Source: JAEWSN01 sp942493335 (GTDB taxonomy: Bacteria > Bacillota > Clostridia > DSM-8532). Taken from it: 64,000 bases of DNA. The notes beneath the pieces were generated by a model that worked only from the letters and a program-made list of their open reading frames with translations, did not search any database and was not told the origin of the DNA. The DNA lies in assembly GCA_942493335.1 (NCBI GenBank), contig OW818693.1:3100001-3164000 (forward strand), given 5' to 3'. The position numbers were made by a program, and so were the translations under genes. Shown one piece after another: positions 1-6,945 of the stretch; positions within the stretch are counted from its first letter, which is position 1; each line of letters opens with the position of its first letter.

Positions 1-642
1 GTCCTTGCCGATGGCATGATAGATGCGGGGGAAGGGGCCTTTGGCCGCGATGATTTTCCGGGCGCTGCCGAACACGTCCTCTTCGGTACCGTCGATTTCG
101 CGCGTTCCATACATCCGCTCGTACATCGGCCGCCACTGGGATGAAATTTCACGCGTTCCGTCCGGGCCCTTGGGCGGGTGGTTGTCCGCTCCGGCGGAGA
201 GGCATCCGATGGCCGCATAGTTGGCCGGGCGGGCCAGTCCGATCTTCATGCAGCCCGCGCCCCCCATGGAAAGACCGGAAATGAAGTTGTCCTCGCGTTT
301 ATCGGAAAACGGGAAGAAGGAACGCATGATCTTCGGGAGCTCATCCGCCACATACGTGAAGTATTTGCCGCCATGGGCCATGTCCGTATAGCCGGAGAGA
401 TGCACGTTCGGCATGACGACGGCCAGACCGAGCGGCGCCACATACCGTTCGATGGAAGTACGGCGCTGCCAGATGGTGTGGTTGTCGCTGGCGCCGTGGA
501 GCAGCCAGAGCACGGGATGCTTTTCGGCGTCCGAGGCCGTATCCATGCCGATGAGACGGTTGGATGCCTGTGGAAGGATGACGTCGGCGGCCACGCACAT
601 GCCGAGCGACTCGGAGAAGAAATTCACATGAATCAGTGCCAT
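1..642 (-). CDS. Esterase (esterase D / tributyrin esterase-like alpha/beta hydrolase), 3' end outside window
   Basis: The frame is open from ATG 642 to the window edge (214 codons), so the C-terminus is missing. The protein is a serine alpha/beta hydrolase of the esterase D/tributyrin esterase type. It shows LLHGASDNHTIWQRRTS as the oxyanion region and the nucleophile elbow GLSMGG. The family hydrolyses short acyl esters; the substrate here is not known. It is a paralogue of the gene just upstream, sharing WQRRTSIERYV and the order of all motifs. Its ATG lies inside that gene's last codons (10-base overlap), with GGAGGACAGGCAGG as ribosome site, so the pair is probably translationally coupled. 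No signal peptide is seen, so it is expected to be cytoplasmic. Confidence 0.85.
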   Translation of the reverse strand, partial: MALIHVNFFSESLGMCVAADVILPQASNRLIGMDTASDAEKHPVLWLLHGASDNHTIWQRRTSIERYVAPLGLAVVMPNVHLSGYTDMAHGGKYFTYVADELPKIMRSFFPFSDKREDNFISGLSMGGAGCMKIGLARPANYAAIGCLSAGADNHPPKGPDGTREISSQWRPMYERMYGTREIDGTEEDVFGSARKIIAAKGPFPRIYHAIGKD

Positions 643-1448
643 CCTGCCTGTCCTCCTTCCGGCTGCGCGACCGGCAGCCATTTCAGAACGGTCTGGATTT
701 TGTCGTCCCAGTATTTCCACTGGTGATCCCCGGGGGATTCCTCATAGGTGAAGGGAAGTCCGAGCTTCGTCAGATGATCCCGCATGTCGCGGTTCTGCTG
801 AATGAGGAAGTCTTCGGATCCGCACCAGATGAAAATCTCCGGCTTCGGTCCGTCGCTTTTCACCAATTTTTCGGCAACAGCGAACAAGTCGTTGTCGCTT
901 CCGCGCACCTTGTCCGCCGGCCCGAAAATGTCGCTCCAGAGGGAGGGCTGGGGGCTTTTGTCATTTTCGCAGATGGTGGCCGCATCCAACCCGCCGGAAA
1001 GCGCGCCGATGGCGCCGAAGGTTTCCGGGGCGCACAAGCCGCATTTCAACGCACCGTACCCACCCATCGAAAGGCCTGCGGCGAAAGTCTTTTCGCGGTT
1101 TTTCGTGATGTTGGGGAAGAAGGAGCGGACAACGGCGGGCAGTTCCTGCGAAATGTAGGTCCACCATTTCTGTCCGACGGCCATGTCCGTATACCAGGCA
1201 AGCTGGGTGCTGGGCATCACGACGGCCATGCCGTATTCGCTGACGTACCGCTCGATGGAGGTGCGGCGCTGCCAGATGGTGTGGTCGTCGCTCATGCCGT
1301 GGAGCAGGAACAGGACGGGCCAGTCTCCCTCGTCGGCGGACTTGCCCTCCATTCCAATCTGGCCCCGGGTCGCCTGGGGAAGGATCACATCCATCTCCAC
1401 GCACATGCCGAGGACATCGGAAAAGAAATCGACGTGCAACAAAGCCAT
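633..1448 (-). CDS. Esterase (esterase D / tributyrin esterase-like alpha/beta hydrolase)
   Basis: A 271-residue serine hydrolase starting MALLHVDFFSDVLGMCVEMD. I chose ATG 1448 because AAAGGAGGTTTCTTGC precedes it; an upstream in-frame start would add 62 residues that read through intergenic repeat sequence. Motifs are LLHGMSDDHTIWQRRTS, the nucleophile elbow AGLSMGGYG, an acid in the FIWCGSEDF strand and a late His in GDHQWKYWD, so the triad is complete. Length is normal for the esterase D/tributyrin esterase family. Known family members cleave short-chain acyl esters or S-formylglutathione. Two tandem copies beside a carboxylesterase suggest use of an acylated compound, but this is inference. 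Confidence 0.88.
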   Translation of the reverse strand: MALLHVDFFSDVLGMCVEMDVILPQATRGQIGMEGKSADEGDWPVLFLLHGMSDDHTIWQRRTSIERYVSEYGMAVVMPSTQLAWYTDMAVGQKWWTYISQELPAVVRSFFPNITKNREKTFAAGLSMGGYGALKCGLCAPETFGAIGALSGGLDAATICENDKSPQPSLWSDIFGPADKVRGSDNDLFAVAEKLVKSDGPKPEIFIWCGSEDFLIQQNRDMRDHLTKLGLPFTYEESPGDHQWKYWDDKIQTVLKWLPVAQPEGGQAGWH

Positions 1449-1477
1449 GCAAGAAACCTCCTTTGTTTGATGGGTTA

Positions 1478-1580
1478 TGGAATCGGCAACAAACTTGTAG
1501 CAATGGGTAGGACTCCGGCAATTGATACAATCGTCATTTGGCATTCGAATACGATACCATTCAATTGCCGGGTCTATAAA
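1478..1580 (+). repeat. Intergenic repeat with CAATTG inverted arms, copy A
   Basis: An approximately 100-base non-coding element. Inside it CCGGCAATTGA (1515-1525) and TCAATTGCCGG (1561-1571) form a perfect 11-base inverted repeat with a 35-base spacer. A third arm, TCAATTGCCGG, follows at 1592-1602. Copy B lies at 8700-8800 on the other strand with the same 35-base spacer and many identical positions between the arms. The equal arm spacing suggests a paired operator or a small mobile repeat. Confidence 0.7.
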
Positions 1581-1621
1581 AACGACAGCAATCAATTGCC
1601 GGGTCTGAATGTCTGCCGGCT

Positions 1622-2254
1622 TCAGGCCGGGCAAAGCCAGAGTGCGCTGTTAAGAATGAGCCGCCGGAAGCCGGGCACTACAAACGAACGGGCGTCGTGC
1701 CCAGGAGCCAGATAAACGATGCGGCCGAGTCCGTAGGTCAGGACCCAGGCGGCCGGATACGTTTTTCCATTGAGCTCGAACTCGAACACGACTTCCTTCT
1801 TTGCGATGGGATCCAGCAGGAATTCGTAAGGTTCCTCGCCCATGGAGAAGGGGTCGATCCCTTCCGTGACGGGGTGGTTGATTTCCGTTCTGTGATAGTT
1901 CAGGGTGGTGTATTCGGCATGTCCAGTAAAGGAAGCGCCCTGCATCTGTTCCAGAAAAAAGGGATCCCGCTGGATGATGCCGCTGTGCAGGGAAAGGAGC
2001 TGACCGCCCTCTGACACGAAGCGTTGCAGGGCGATGCCTGCCGCGATGGTTCCGCGTTCACCCCAGTTGTCGATGTAATTGATGACCAGATCGTTGGCCT
2101 TCAGGATGTCGAGGGTCAGATCGGGGTAGTTTTCCGAGAAGGTCAGATCAAACCGGTCTTGCAGGATTTCCAGGAGATGGGGTTCGGCTGCGTTCATGAA
2201 ATGCCAGTGGGCCAGTGCTGAATCGCCAAGAACCAAGGCCTTTTTCTTGCTCAT
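1622..2254 (-). CDS. ThuA-like domain protein
   Basis: A 210-residue protein of the ThuA-like class I glutamine amidotransferase fold, starting MSKKKALVLGDSALAHW at an ATG preceded by AGGAGGTACCCCGG. Features seen are ANDLVINYIDNWGERG, a central SLHSGIIQRDPFF segment, an HPVTEGIDPF stretch and the late GLGRIVYLAPGHDARSF, all typical of ThuA-like proteins. ThuA was named for trehalose utilisation, and many homologues occur in carbohydrate catabolic clusters with unproved activity. The usual amidotransferase Cys is absent (SLHSG instead). Neighbours are the esterases and the dehydrogenase, so a role in breakdown of an acylated sugar-like compound is possible but unproved. Confidence 0.8.
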   Translation of the reverse strand: MSKKKALVLGDSALAHWHFMNAAEPHLLEILQDRFDLTFSENYPDLTLDILKANDLVINYIDNWGERGTIAAGIALQRFVSEGGQLLSLHSGIIQRDPFFLEQMQGASFTGHAEYTTLNYHRTEINHPVTEGIDPFSMGEEPYEFLLDPIAKKEVVFEFELNGKTYPAAWVLTYGLGRIVYLAPGHDARSFVVPGFRRLILNSALWLCPA

Positions 2255-2499
2255 CCGGGGTACCTCCTGATGGGTGCGGTTGTCATTGTGCTGTCAAAGG
2301 AGTGGGTGCGGTGCGATACAATGGCGGGACATGCGATGCTGATCGGTCAGAGCCGCCCTTCTCGATTGTACGCTTTGCAAACCGGGGATACAATTTGCGG
2401 ATTCGTCATTTGTTCGGACGATCTTGACATCTTGTGCAAGCGATTTACTCGCACTTCAGCTTGTGGGTCTTGATGTTTGCACGTCCTGAAAGGGACGGT
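2255..2499. other. Intergenic region between the dehydrogenase and the ThuA-like gene
   Basis: No gene is supported here. It carries ATTGTA (near 2364) and TACAAT (near 2388) as an inverted pair, plus a second GATACAAT about 70 bases earlier. These resemble the CAATTG-type arms of the repeat at 1478-1580, and the region probably holds the ThuA promoter and an operator. No convincing -35/-10 pair was found. Confidence 0.4.
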
Positions 2500-3264
2500 C
2501 TAGAAGGGCCAGACCTCTCCTTTGCAGTCGATCAGCCGCAGCGTATCCTCGTCAAGGCTGTCGGACAGGTAGAAATCAGTGGCGCGCTGACCGGCCTCAT
2601 CGATTTCAAGATCGCCGTTGTCGGACTTGCTTCCGCGCATGTAGGATTTCACCCAGCCGGGATGATAGAGCCGAAAACTGTATCCGATGGGATGGAGCCG
2701 GTTGAACAGGATTTTCACATACATGTTCAGGGCGGACTTCGACATGCAGTAAGCAAACATTTCCGTTCGTTGCGCGCGTTCCACGCTGCCCGCCTCCGAA
2801 GAGACGAAACAGAGCCGCTTGATCCGGCTTTGCTTCATCAGGGGGAGGAAGGCCTCCACGACACGGATGGCGCCGAGTGCATTCGTGTTGAGGACACGCA
2901 GCATCGCGTCAAAATCCTGGTGGAGTCCTTCATCCGGACCAGTGGTCACAGGGGCTTCAACTACAGGGTCCGGGGCTTCGCCGGTTCTGGGGAGAACCCG
3001 TTCGGCGATGCCTGCGTTGTTGATGATCAGGTCCAGAAGGTCGGTCCGGGCAGCCACAAGTTCGACGGCTGCGGTCACACTGCCTGAATCGGAAATGTCC
3101 AGCGGAACGGGGAAGAGGGTGTCGGGCCAGGTGTATTTCAATTCCGTCAACTCATTCCACCCGGTCAGATATTGTCCTGCAAAGACGGTGTGTCCAAGAG
3201 CCAGAAGGCGTTTGGCGGTTCCGAGACCCAAGCCCCGGTCAGCGCCTGTGAGCAGGATGTTCAT
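2500..3264 (-). CDS. Short-chain dehydrogenase/reductase (SDR)
   Basis: A 254-residue classical SDR. The N-terminal nucleotide-binding motif is TGADRGLGLG (residues 7-16), followed by NNAG and the catalytic YCMSKSA (YxxxK), with VSSEAGS supplying the Ser. It is expected to be a cytoplasmic NAD(P)-dependent oxidoreductase acting on an alcohol or ketone; the substrate cannot be read from sequence. The start ATG 3264 has GGAAAGGAAG as ribosome site and lies inside the end of the upstream carboxylesterase gene (26-base overlap), so the two are co-transcribed. The C-terminal tail (YLSDSLDEDTLRLIDCKGEVW) is unusual for a generic SDR. Confidence 0.85.
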   Translation of the reverse strand: MNILLTGADRGLGLGTAKRLLALGHTVFAGQYLTGWNELTELKYTWPDTLFPVPLDISDSGSVTAAVELVAARTDLLDLIINNAGIAERVLPRTGEAPDPVVEAPVTTGPDEGLHQDFDAMLRVLNTNALGAIRVVEAFLPLMKQSRIKRLCFVSSEAGSVERAQRTEMFAYCMSKSALNMYVKILFNRLHPIGYSFRLYHPGWVKSYMRGSKSDNGDLEIDEAGQRATDFYLSDSLDEDTLRLIDCKGEVWPF

Positions 3265-4780
3265 GCTGCCACTTCCTTTCCCCGTTCAGAATCATGACCT
3301 GTTCCGGAAAACATTTGTCGTAGGCGTGAAGGTCCAGGGATTCGACCCATGGCGTGGAAGTGAACCGCATGCGGCTGCCCATCTCGCCTGTCGTACAGGG
3401 CGGCCATGCCGGAAGCCCCGGCACCTGGGGCGAACCGGTCCGGATGAAGGAAAGCCAGCTTTCATGCATCAACTGCGCCATGGAAGATAAAGCGGGGTCA
3501 TAGCCGTCGGGACAGTCGTCCGTGGTGTAGCCGAAGATGTAGGGCATTTCGGAGGAATGGTGGGACAGCCCGTTGCGGCCCAGTTCCCACAGGTAGGACC
3601 AGACCGGCGCGCCATGTCCGGCCAGCAGCCGGGTCAAATGCAGGCAGGCGTTTCCATAGGTGTATTTCGTCTGAATCTGGCCGAACGCTACCGAAGGAGC
3701 CATGTTTCGGGAACATTCCCGGTATTTGCGGAACACATGTGCCGCATTGTCCCCGTAGGCGTGATGCAAACGGGATTCCACGGTGCCTTCATCGAAATCC
3801 GGATCCGGAAGGGGCGCGGACAGCTCATCCCGGTTGAAGCCCAGCAAAACGGGGACAGGCGCGAACTTTCCGGTTTCAATGATATTGCCGGGCGCTTCAG
3901 GGAAGGTGACCCCGTCGACCGTTGCCGCATACAGATGCCAGGAGGCATGCAGATCGGCCAGTTTCAGCTGGGCGGCGAGCAGCCTTTCGGGCGGAATGGA
4001 AAGCAGTTCGGCCGGATCGGCGAGATTCAGGAATTCCAGGGCCCGATCCGTGATGCGCCGTGCGGTGCCTTGATCCCGGATGCACTGGATGGCGCCGCTC
4101 TGCAGGATGGCCGCATGGAACAGACCTTGCGCGGCCGGTGCGACCAGGAGGGCGCCGACGGACTTTCCCCCGGCGGACTGGCCCATGATTGTGACATGAT
4201 CCGGATCTCCGCCGAACGCGGCAATGTTCCCAAAAACCCAGCGAAGTGCCTGGATCTGGTCCAGCAGGCCGTTGCAGCCGGAAGCGGCATAGTCGGGACC
4301 AAGCTCGCGGGAAACATCCATATAGCCGAGAAGTCCAAGGCGGTAGTTGATGGAAACCATGACGATCTGGTCGTTCCGGATGAGGTGCGGGCCGTTGTGG
4401 AACGGATCATCTCCATACCCTTCACAATGCGCGCCTCCATGGATCTGCACCACGACCGGGCGTTTGTTCCCGTCCGCAGCCGGCGTCCAGACATTGAGAT
4501 ACAGGCAGTCCTCGGAACAATTGAGCTCCGCTGGGCCCCACATGGAGACATTCTGCATCGAGCGCGGGCCCGGCTGCAACGCCTCCAGCGTGTCTGTCCA
4601 TCGTTGTCTGGCTTCCGGTGGAAGAAACCTGCGGCGGCCTGTTGGCGCTTCCGCGTAGGGGATTCCCTTGAAGGCGAGGACAGGTCCGTCCCGATAGCCG
4701 CGGATCGACCCACAAGGAGCCTTGACGATCGGGCTGTCAGGCGATGGTTCGAAGGGGTTGGATTCTTCTTTCGATGTCAT
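3239..4780 (-). CDS. Type B carboxylesterase
   Basis: A 513-residue carboxylesterase of the acetylcholinesterase/para-nitrobenzyl esterase family. It shows GIPYAEAPTGRRRF (residues 39-52), the EDCLYLNVWTP signature (90-100), an HGGAHCEGYGDD oxyanion loop, the nucleophile elbow GQSAGG with Ser202, FNRDELSAP with the acid and HHSSEMPYIFG with the catalytic His. I chose ATG 4780 because CAGGAGGTTCTCC precedes it; a longer frame begins 44 codons upstream without a ribosome site. It is the first gene of the minus-strand run and is transcribed divergently from the LysR gene, its likely regulator. No signal peptide is evident, so it probably acts in the cytoplasm on small esters. Confidence 0.9.
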   Translation of the reverse strand: MTSKEESNPFEPSPDSPIVKAPCGSIRGYRDGPVLAFKGIPYAEAPTGRRRFLPPEARQRWTDTLEALQPGPRSMQNVSMWGPAELNCSEDCLYLNVWTPAADGNKRPVVVQIHGGAHCEGYGDDPFHNGPHLIRNDQIVMVSINYRLGLLGYMDVSRELGPDYAASGCNGLLDQIQALRWVFGNIAAFGGDPDHVTIMGQSAGGKSVGALLVAPAAQGLFHAAILQSGAIQCIRDQGTARRITDRALEFLNLADPAELLSIPPERLLAAQLKLADLHASWHLYAATVDGVTFPEAPGNIIETGKFAPVPVLLGFNRDELSAPLPDPDFDEGTVESRLHHAYGDNAAHVFRKYRECSRNMAPSVAFGQIQTKYTYGNACLHLTRLLAGHGAPVWSYLWELGRNGLSHHSSEMPYIFGYTTDDCPDGYDPALSSMAQLMHESWLSFIRTGSPQVPGLPAWPPCTTGEMGSRMRFTSTPWVESLDLHAYDKCFPEQVMILNGERKWQHEHPAHRR

Positions 4781-4841
4781 GGAGAACCTCCTGTTGTTTG
4801 AATGGCAGAAGCACGACAGATTTTTAGTGAATGGCAGAAGC

Positions 4842-4920
4842 TTGACGGGTTCATGCGGCAAATGGAATGGATGGCGGATGGTCAGGTTCATTCTACAAAT
4901 TGACAGGTTCATCCGTCAAA
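4842..4920. repeat. Three direct repeats upstream of the carboxylesterase gene
   Basis: Related 21- to 22-base units lie at 4842-4862, 4878-4899 and 4900-4920, sharing the core GTTCAT flanked by (T)GAC/GTC and CAAA. The first reads TTGACGGGTTCATGCGGCAA, and the last is partly dyad-symmetric (TTGAC...GTCAA). They lie in the divergent carboxylesterase/LysR interval and look like operator units. Confidence 0.5.
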
Positions 4921-5013
4921 GACATAATCGGATATGCAACATATAGCCTGAAGGTTATGAAACTTTGTCTTTTTCATTCCGAATCAAGGAGGTCTTTCAT
5001 TCAGGGATGCCAG

Positions 5014-5074
5014 TTGAAGGACAGATCCCCTTCAATAAAGGACATACCGGTTGAAATACACGAATGCCTTTCAA
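5014..5074. promoter_or_regulatory. Two inverted repeats upstream of the LysR gene
   Basis: TTGAAGG (5014-5020) pairs with CCTTCAA (5029-5035) over an 8-base spacer, and TTGAAA (5051-5056) pairs with TTTCAA (5069-5074) over 12 bases. Two related dyads just upstream of a LysR gene and in the divergent interval are the usual layout of LysR recognition and activation sites. Which promoter each serves is not known. Confidence 0.5.
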
Positions 5075-5126
5075 TTCAGGATATTCCATCTGTGTCATGG
5101 GTGGCGCACGAAAGCCGGGGTGTTGA

Positions 5127-6014
5127 ATGGAACTGTTGCAGTTGAAGTATTTCAAGGCGCTGGCCCAGTGGGAGAGTGTAACCAGGGCGGCCGAGGAGTT
5201 GCGCATTTCGCAGCCGGCACTCAGCAAGACCCTGGCCAATCTGGAACGGGAACTCGGAGTCCCCCTGTTTGACCGGGTCGGACGTAGAATGCGGCTCAAT
5301 CCTAAGGGAGAAGCTTTCTACCGGCAGGTGACGCGTGGACTTGATCATTTGGAAAACGGCGTTGCGGAAATCCGGGAAACCGGCGGAGAACCTGTCGGGG
5401 AAGTCCGCCTGCTCATTCTGGCGGCGTCCAATCTGATGTCGGATCTCTTTGTCCATTTCCACCGCCGATATCCGAAAATCAAACTGCGCCTGATCCAGCA
5501 GCATGGACACGACCTTGCGCTTGCGGGGGAGTGTGATTTCGCCGTCTCTGCAACACCCGGGAACTATTCGGGTCTCGACAAGGCGCTGCTGCTGCGGGAG
5601 GAGCTGGTGCTCGCCGTTCCGGCCGATCATCCGTTTGCGAAGCGCGACTGCCTGGACTTGGCGGAAGCGGCGGATTGCGCGTTCATTGCCTACTCCACCG
5701 GGCCAAGCCTCCGGACGTTGTCGGACAGTCTGTGCCATGCCGCGGGTTTCTTTCCGGACATCGTGTTCGAAAGCGACAATACCTATTCCTTCAAAACAAT
5801 GATTCAGGCGGGTCTGGGTGTTGCGCTCATTCCTGCCATCACGCAGCGTTCCATGTTCAGCCCTGCCATTGTGCCCGTTCGTGTCCGGCGACCGGACTGC
5901 AGCCGTGATGTCTATCTTTCCTGGCGCACCAACCGGTATCTGTCCCATGCGATGGAACTGTTCAAGGCTTTCTGCATCGACTTTTTCGCACAGGTGGAGA
6001 ATCTGGTCCTGTAA
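5127..6014 (+). CDS. LysR-family transcriptional regulator
   Basis: A 295-residue LysR regulator of normal family length. The N-terminal winged helix-turn-helix is clear: MELLQLKYFKALAQWESVTR, then AAEELRISQPALSKTLANLE as the recognition region, followed by GVPLFDRVGRRMRLNPKGE. The rest is the effector-binding domain (from about residue 90), with the typical FKTMIQAGLGVALIPAI stretch. The ribosome site before ATG 5127 is weak. The gene is divergent from the carboxylesterase gene, and two inverted repeats lie just upstream, so autoregulation and control of the hydrolase run are likely. The inducer is unknown. Confidence 0.9.
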   Translation: MELLQLKYFKALAQWESVTRAAEELRISQPALSKTLANLERELGVPLFDRVGRRMRLNPKGEAFYRQVTRGLDHLENGVAEIRETGGEPVGEVRLLILAASNLMSDLFVHFHRRYPKIKLRLIQQHGHDLALAGECDFAVSATPGNYSGLDKALLLREELVLAVPADHPFAKRDCLDLAEAADCAFIAYSTGPSLRTLSDSLCHAAGFFPDIVFESDNTYSFKTMIQAGLGVALIPAITQRSMFSPAIVPVRVRRPDCSRDVYLSWRTNRYLSHAMELFKAFCIDFFAQVENLVL

Positions 6015-6086
6015 TAATGGCTTCCATCCGCCCGATATCATCCATGGATTCCGGAATGGCGGAAACACAGCACAGGAATAACAAAA

Positions 6087-6123
6087 GACTCCACATTTCT
6101 GCGTCACCGCAGAATGTGGAGTC
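6087..6123 (-). terminator. Rho-independent terminator, probably for the two-component operon
   Basis: GACTCCACAT...CGCAG pairs with CTGCG...ATGTGGAGTC in a 16- to 17-base stem with one bulge and a very short loop. On the minus strand the stem is followed by TTTTGTTATT, which suits termination of the response-regulator transcript. On the plus strand the stem is followed only by TCTTGCT, so it may also end the LysR transcript weakly. Confidence 0.7.
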
Positions 6124-6149
6124 TCTTGCTAAAAGGCGGTCATTATATA

Positions 6150-6206
6150 GTTCGAAACGGGGGGGGCTTCGAACCATATGATTCTGACTTTGCCCGGGGG
6201 GGGGGG
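6150..6206. other. Hairpin and poly-G tracts in a 300-base non-coding stretch
   Basis: Between the LysR stop and the response-regulator stop there is no supported gene. GTTCGAA (6150-6156) and TTCGAAC (6168-6174) flank a run of eight G, and a run of eleven G follows at 6196-6206. Such tracts are rare in the window and may be a structured RNA end, a G-quadruplex-prone site or a length-variable tract. Confidence 0.45.
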
Positions 6207-6315
6207 CCATTGCCAATGCCGTCATGATGAATGGTGATTCAGTTGGCGGCATCGTCAGTCTATTCAGTAACCGTACCCCAAACAAGTAACAAATGTCACA
6301 TTTCGACTAGATTTT

Positions 6316-6945
6316 CTACAGACCCATCCTTGCGCCCAGTACAGCCAGGTCCTTTGTTGTTCTAACACCCAGTTTTTCCCGGATCCCCAACAGGCAATTC
6401 CGTACGTACCCACTGTCGAGAAACAGGATGCCAGCGATTTCGATATCCTTTTTTCCTGCCGTCACCAGGCGAATGATCTCGATTTCACGATCCGACAGTT
6501 TTTGAAGCAGGGAACGGTCAACCCCATTGTTGCCGACATTTTCCCGAAGCACTTCTGAAACGCCATTCTCATAGACTGAAAAACCCATCCTGATGTTCTG
6601 CAGAATCGCGACGAGCTCATCGCTTTTATGCCCTTTGTAGACATATCCGGCGCAGTGCGCCTTCAACGCGCCGAACACATTCTCCTTTTCGCGGAACATG
6701 GTCAGAATGACAATCTTCACATTCGGATACTGGGTCTTGATCTGGCGGCTCGCTTCGATGCCGTCCATCACCGGCATGTGGATGTCCATGAGGATGATGT
6801 CGGGATGATGAAGGCCGCATTGTTGGATAGCCTCCCGACCATTTGAGGCCAGGCCCACGATTTGTATGCCGTCCCGACCGTTGATGTTGCGTTTCAACGC
6901 ATCTGCGGCTTCGAGTTCGTCGTCCGCCACCAATATTCGCATCAT
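6316..6945 (-). CDS. NarL/FixJ-family response regulator
   Basis: A 209-residue response regulator. The receiver domain has the acidic pair in VADDE (near residues 8-9), the phospho-acceptor Asp in ILMDIHMPVMDG (near 54), the conserved Thr in ILTMF and the Lys in YVYKG. The C-terminal LuxR-type helix-turn-helix runs from LSDREIEIIRLVTAGKKDIE to the end; its recognition helix (GYVRNCLLGIREKLGV) departs from the usual TVxNH pattern. The start codon overlaps the end of the histidine kinase gene as ATGA, so the two are coupled and form a cognate pair. The terminator at 6087-6123 lies downstream. Confidence 0.93.
   Translation of the reverse strand: MMRILVADDELEAADALKRNINGRDGIQIVGLASNGREAIQQCGLHHPDIILMDIHMPVMDGIEASRQIKTQYPNVKIVILTMFREKENVFGALKAHCAGYVYKGHKSDELVAILQNIRMGFSVYENGVSEVLRENVGNNGVDRSLLQKLSDREIEIIRLVTAGKKDIEIAGILFLDSGYVRNCLLGIREKLGVRTTKDLAVLGARMGL

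Noticed and set aside
636..1715. A 359-codon plus-strand frame over the second esterase
   Set aside because: It is the complement of a well-supported esterase gene and runs on through the intergenic repeat.
3557..4801. A 414-codon frame antisense to the carboxylesterase
   Set aside because: It covers the carboxylesterase active-site codons on the other strand, has no ribosome site and no family resemblance.
5002..5056. A 15-codon leader peptide before the LysR gene (ATG after AAGGAGG)
   Set aside because: The ribosome site is about 15 bases from the ATG, too far, and the frame overlaps the inverted repeats that look regulatory.
6150..6185. Possible tRNA T-arm or attachment site (GGTTCGAAGCC on the minus strand)
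   Set aside because: No acceptor, anticodon or D-arm could be folded around it, and there is no integrase gene nearby.
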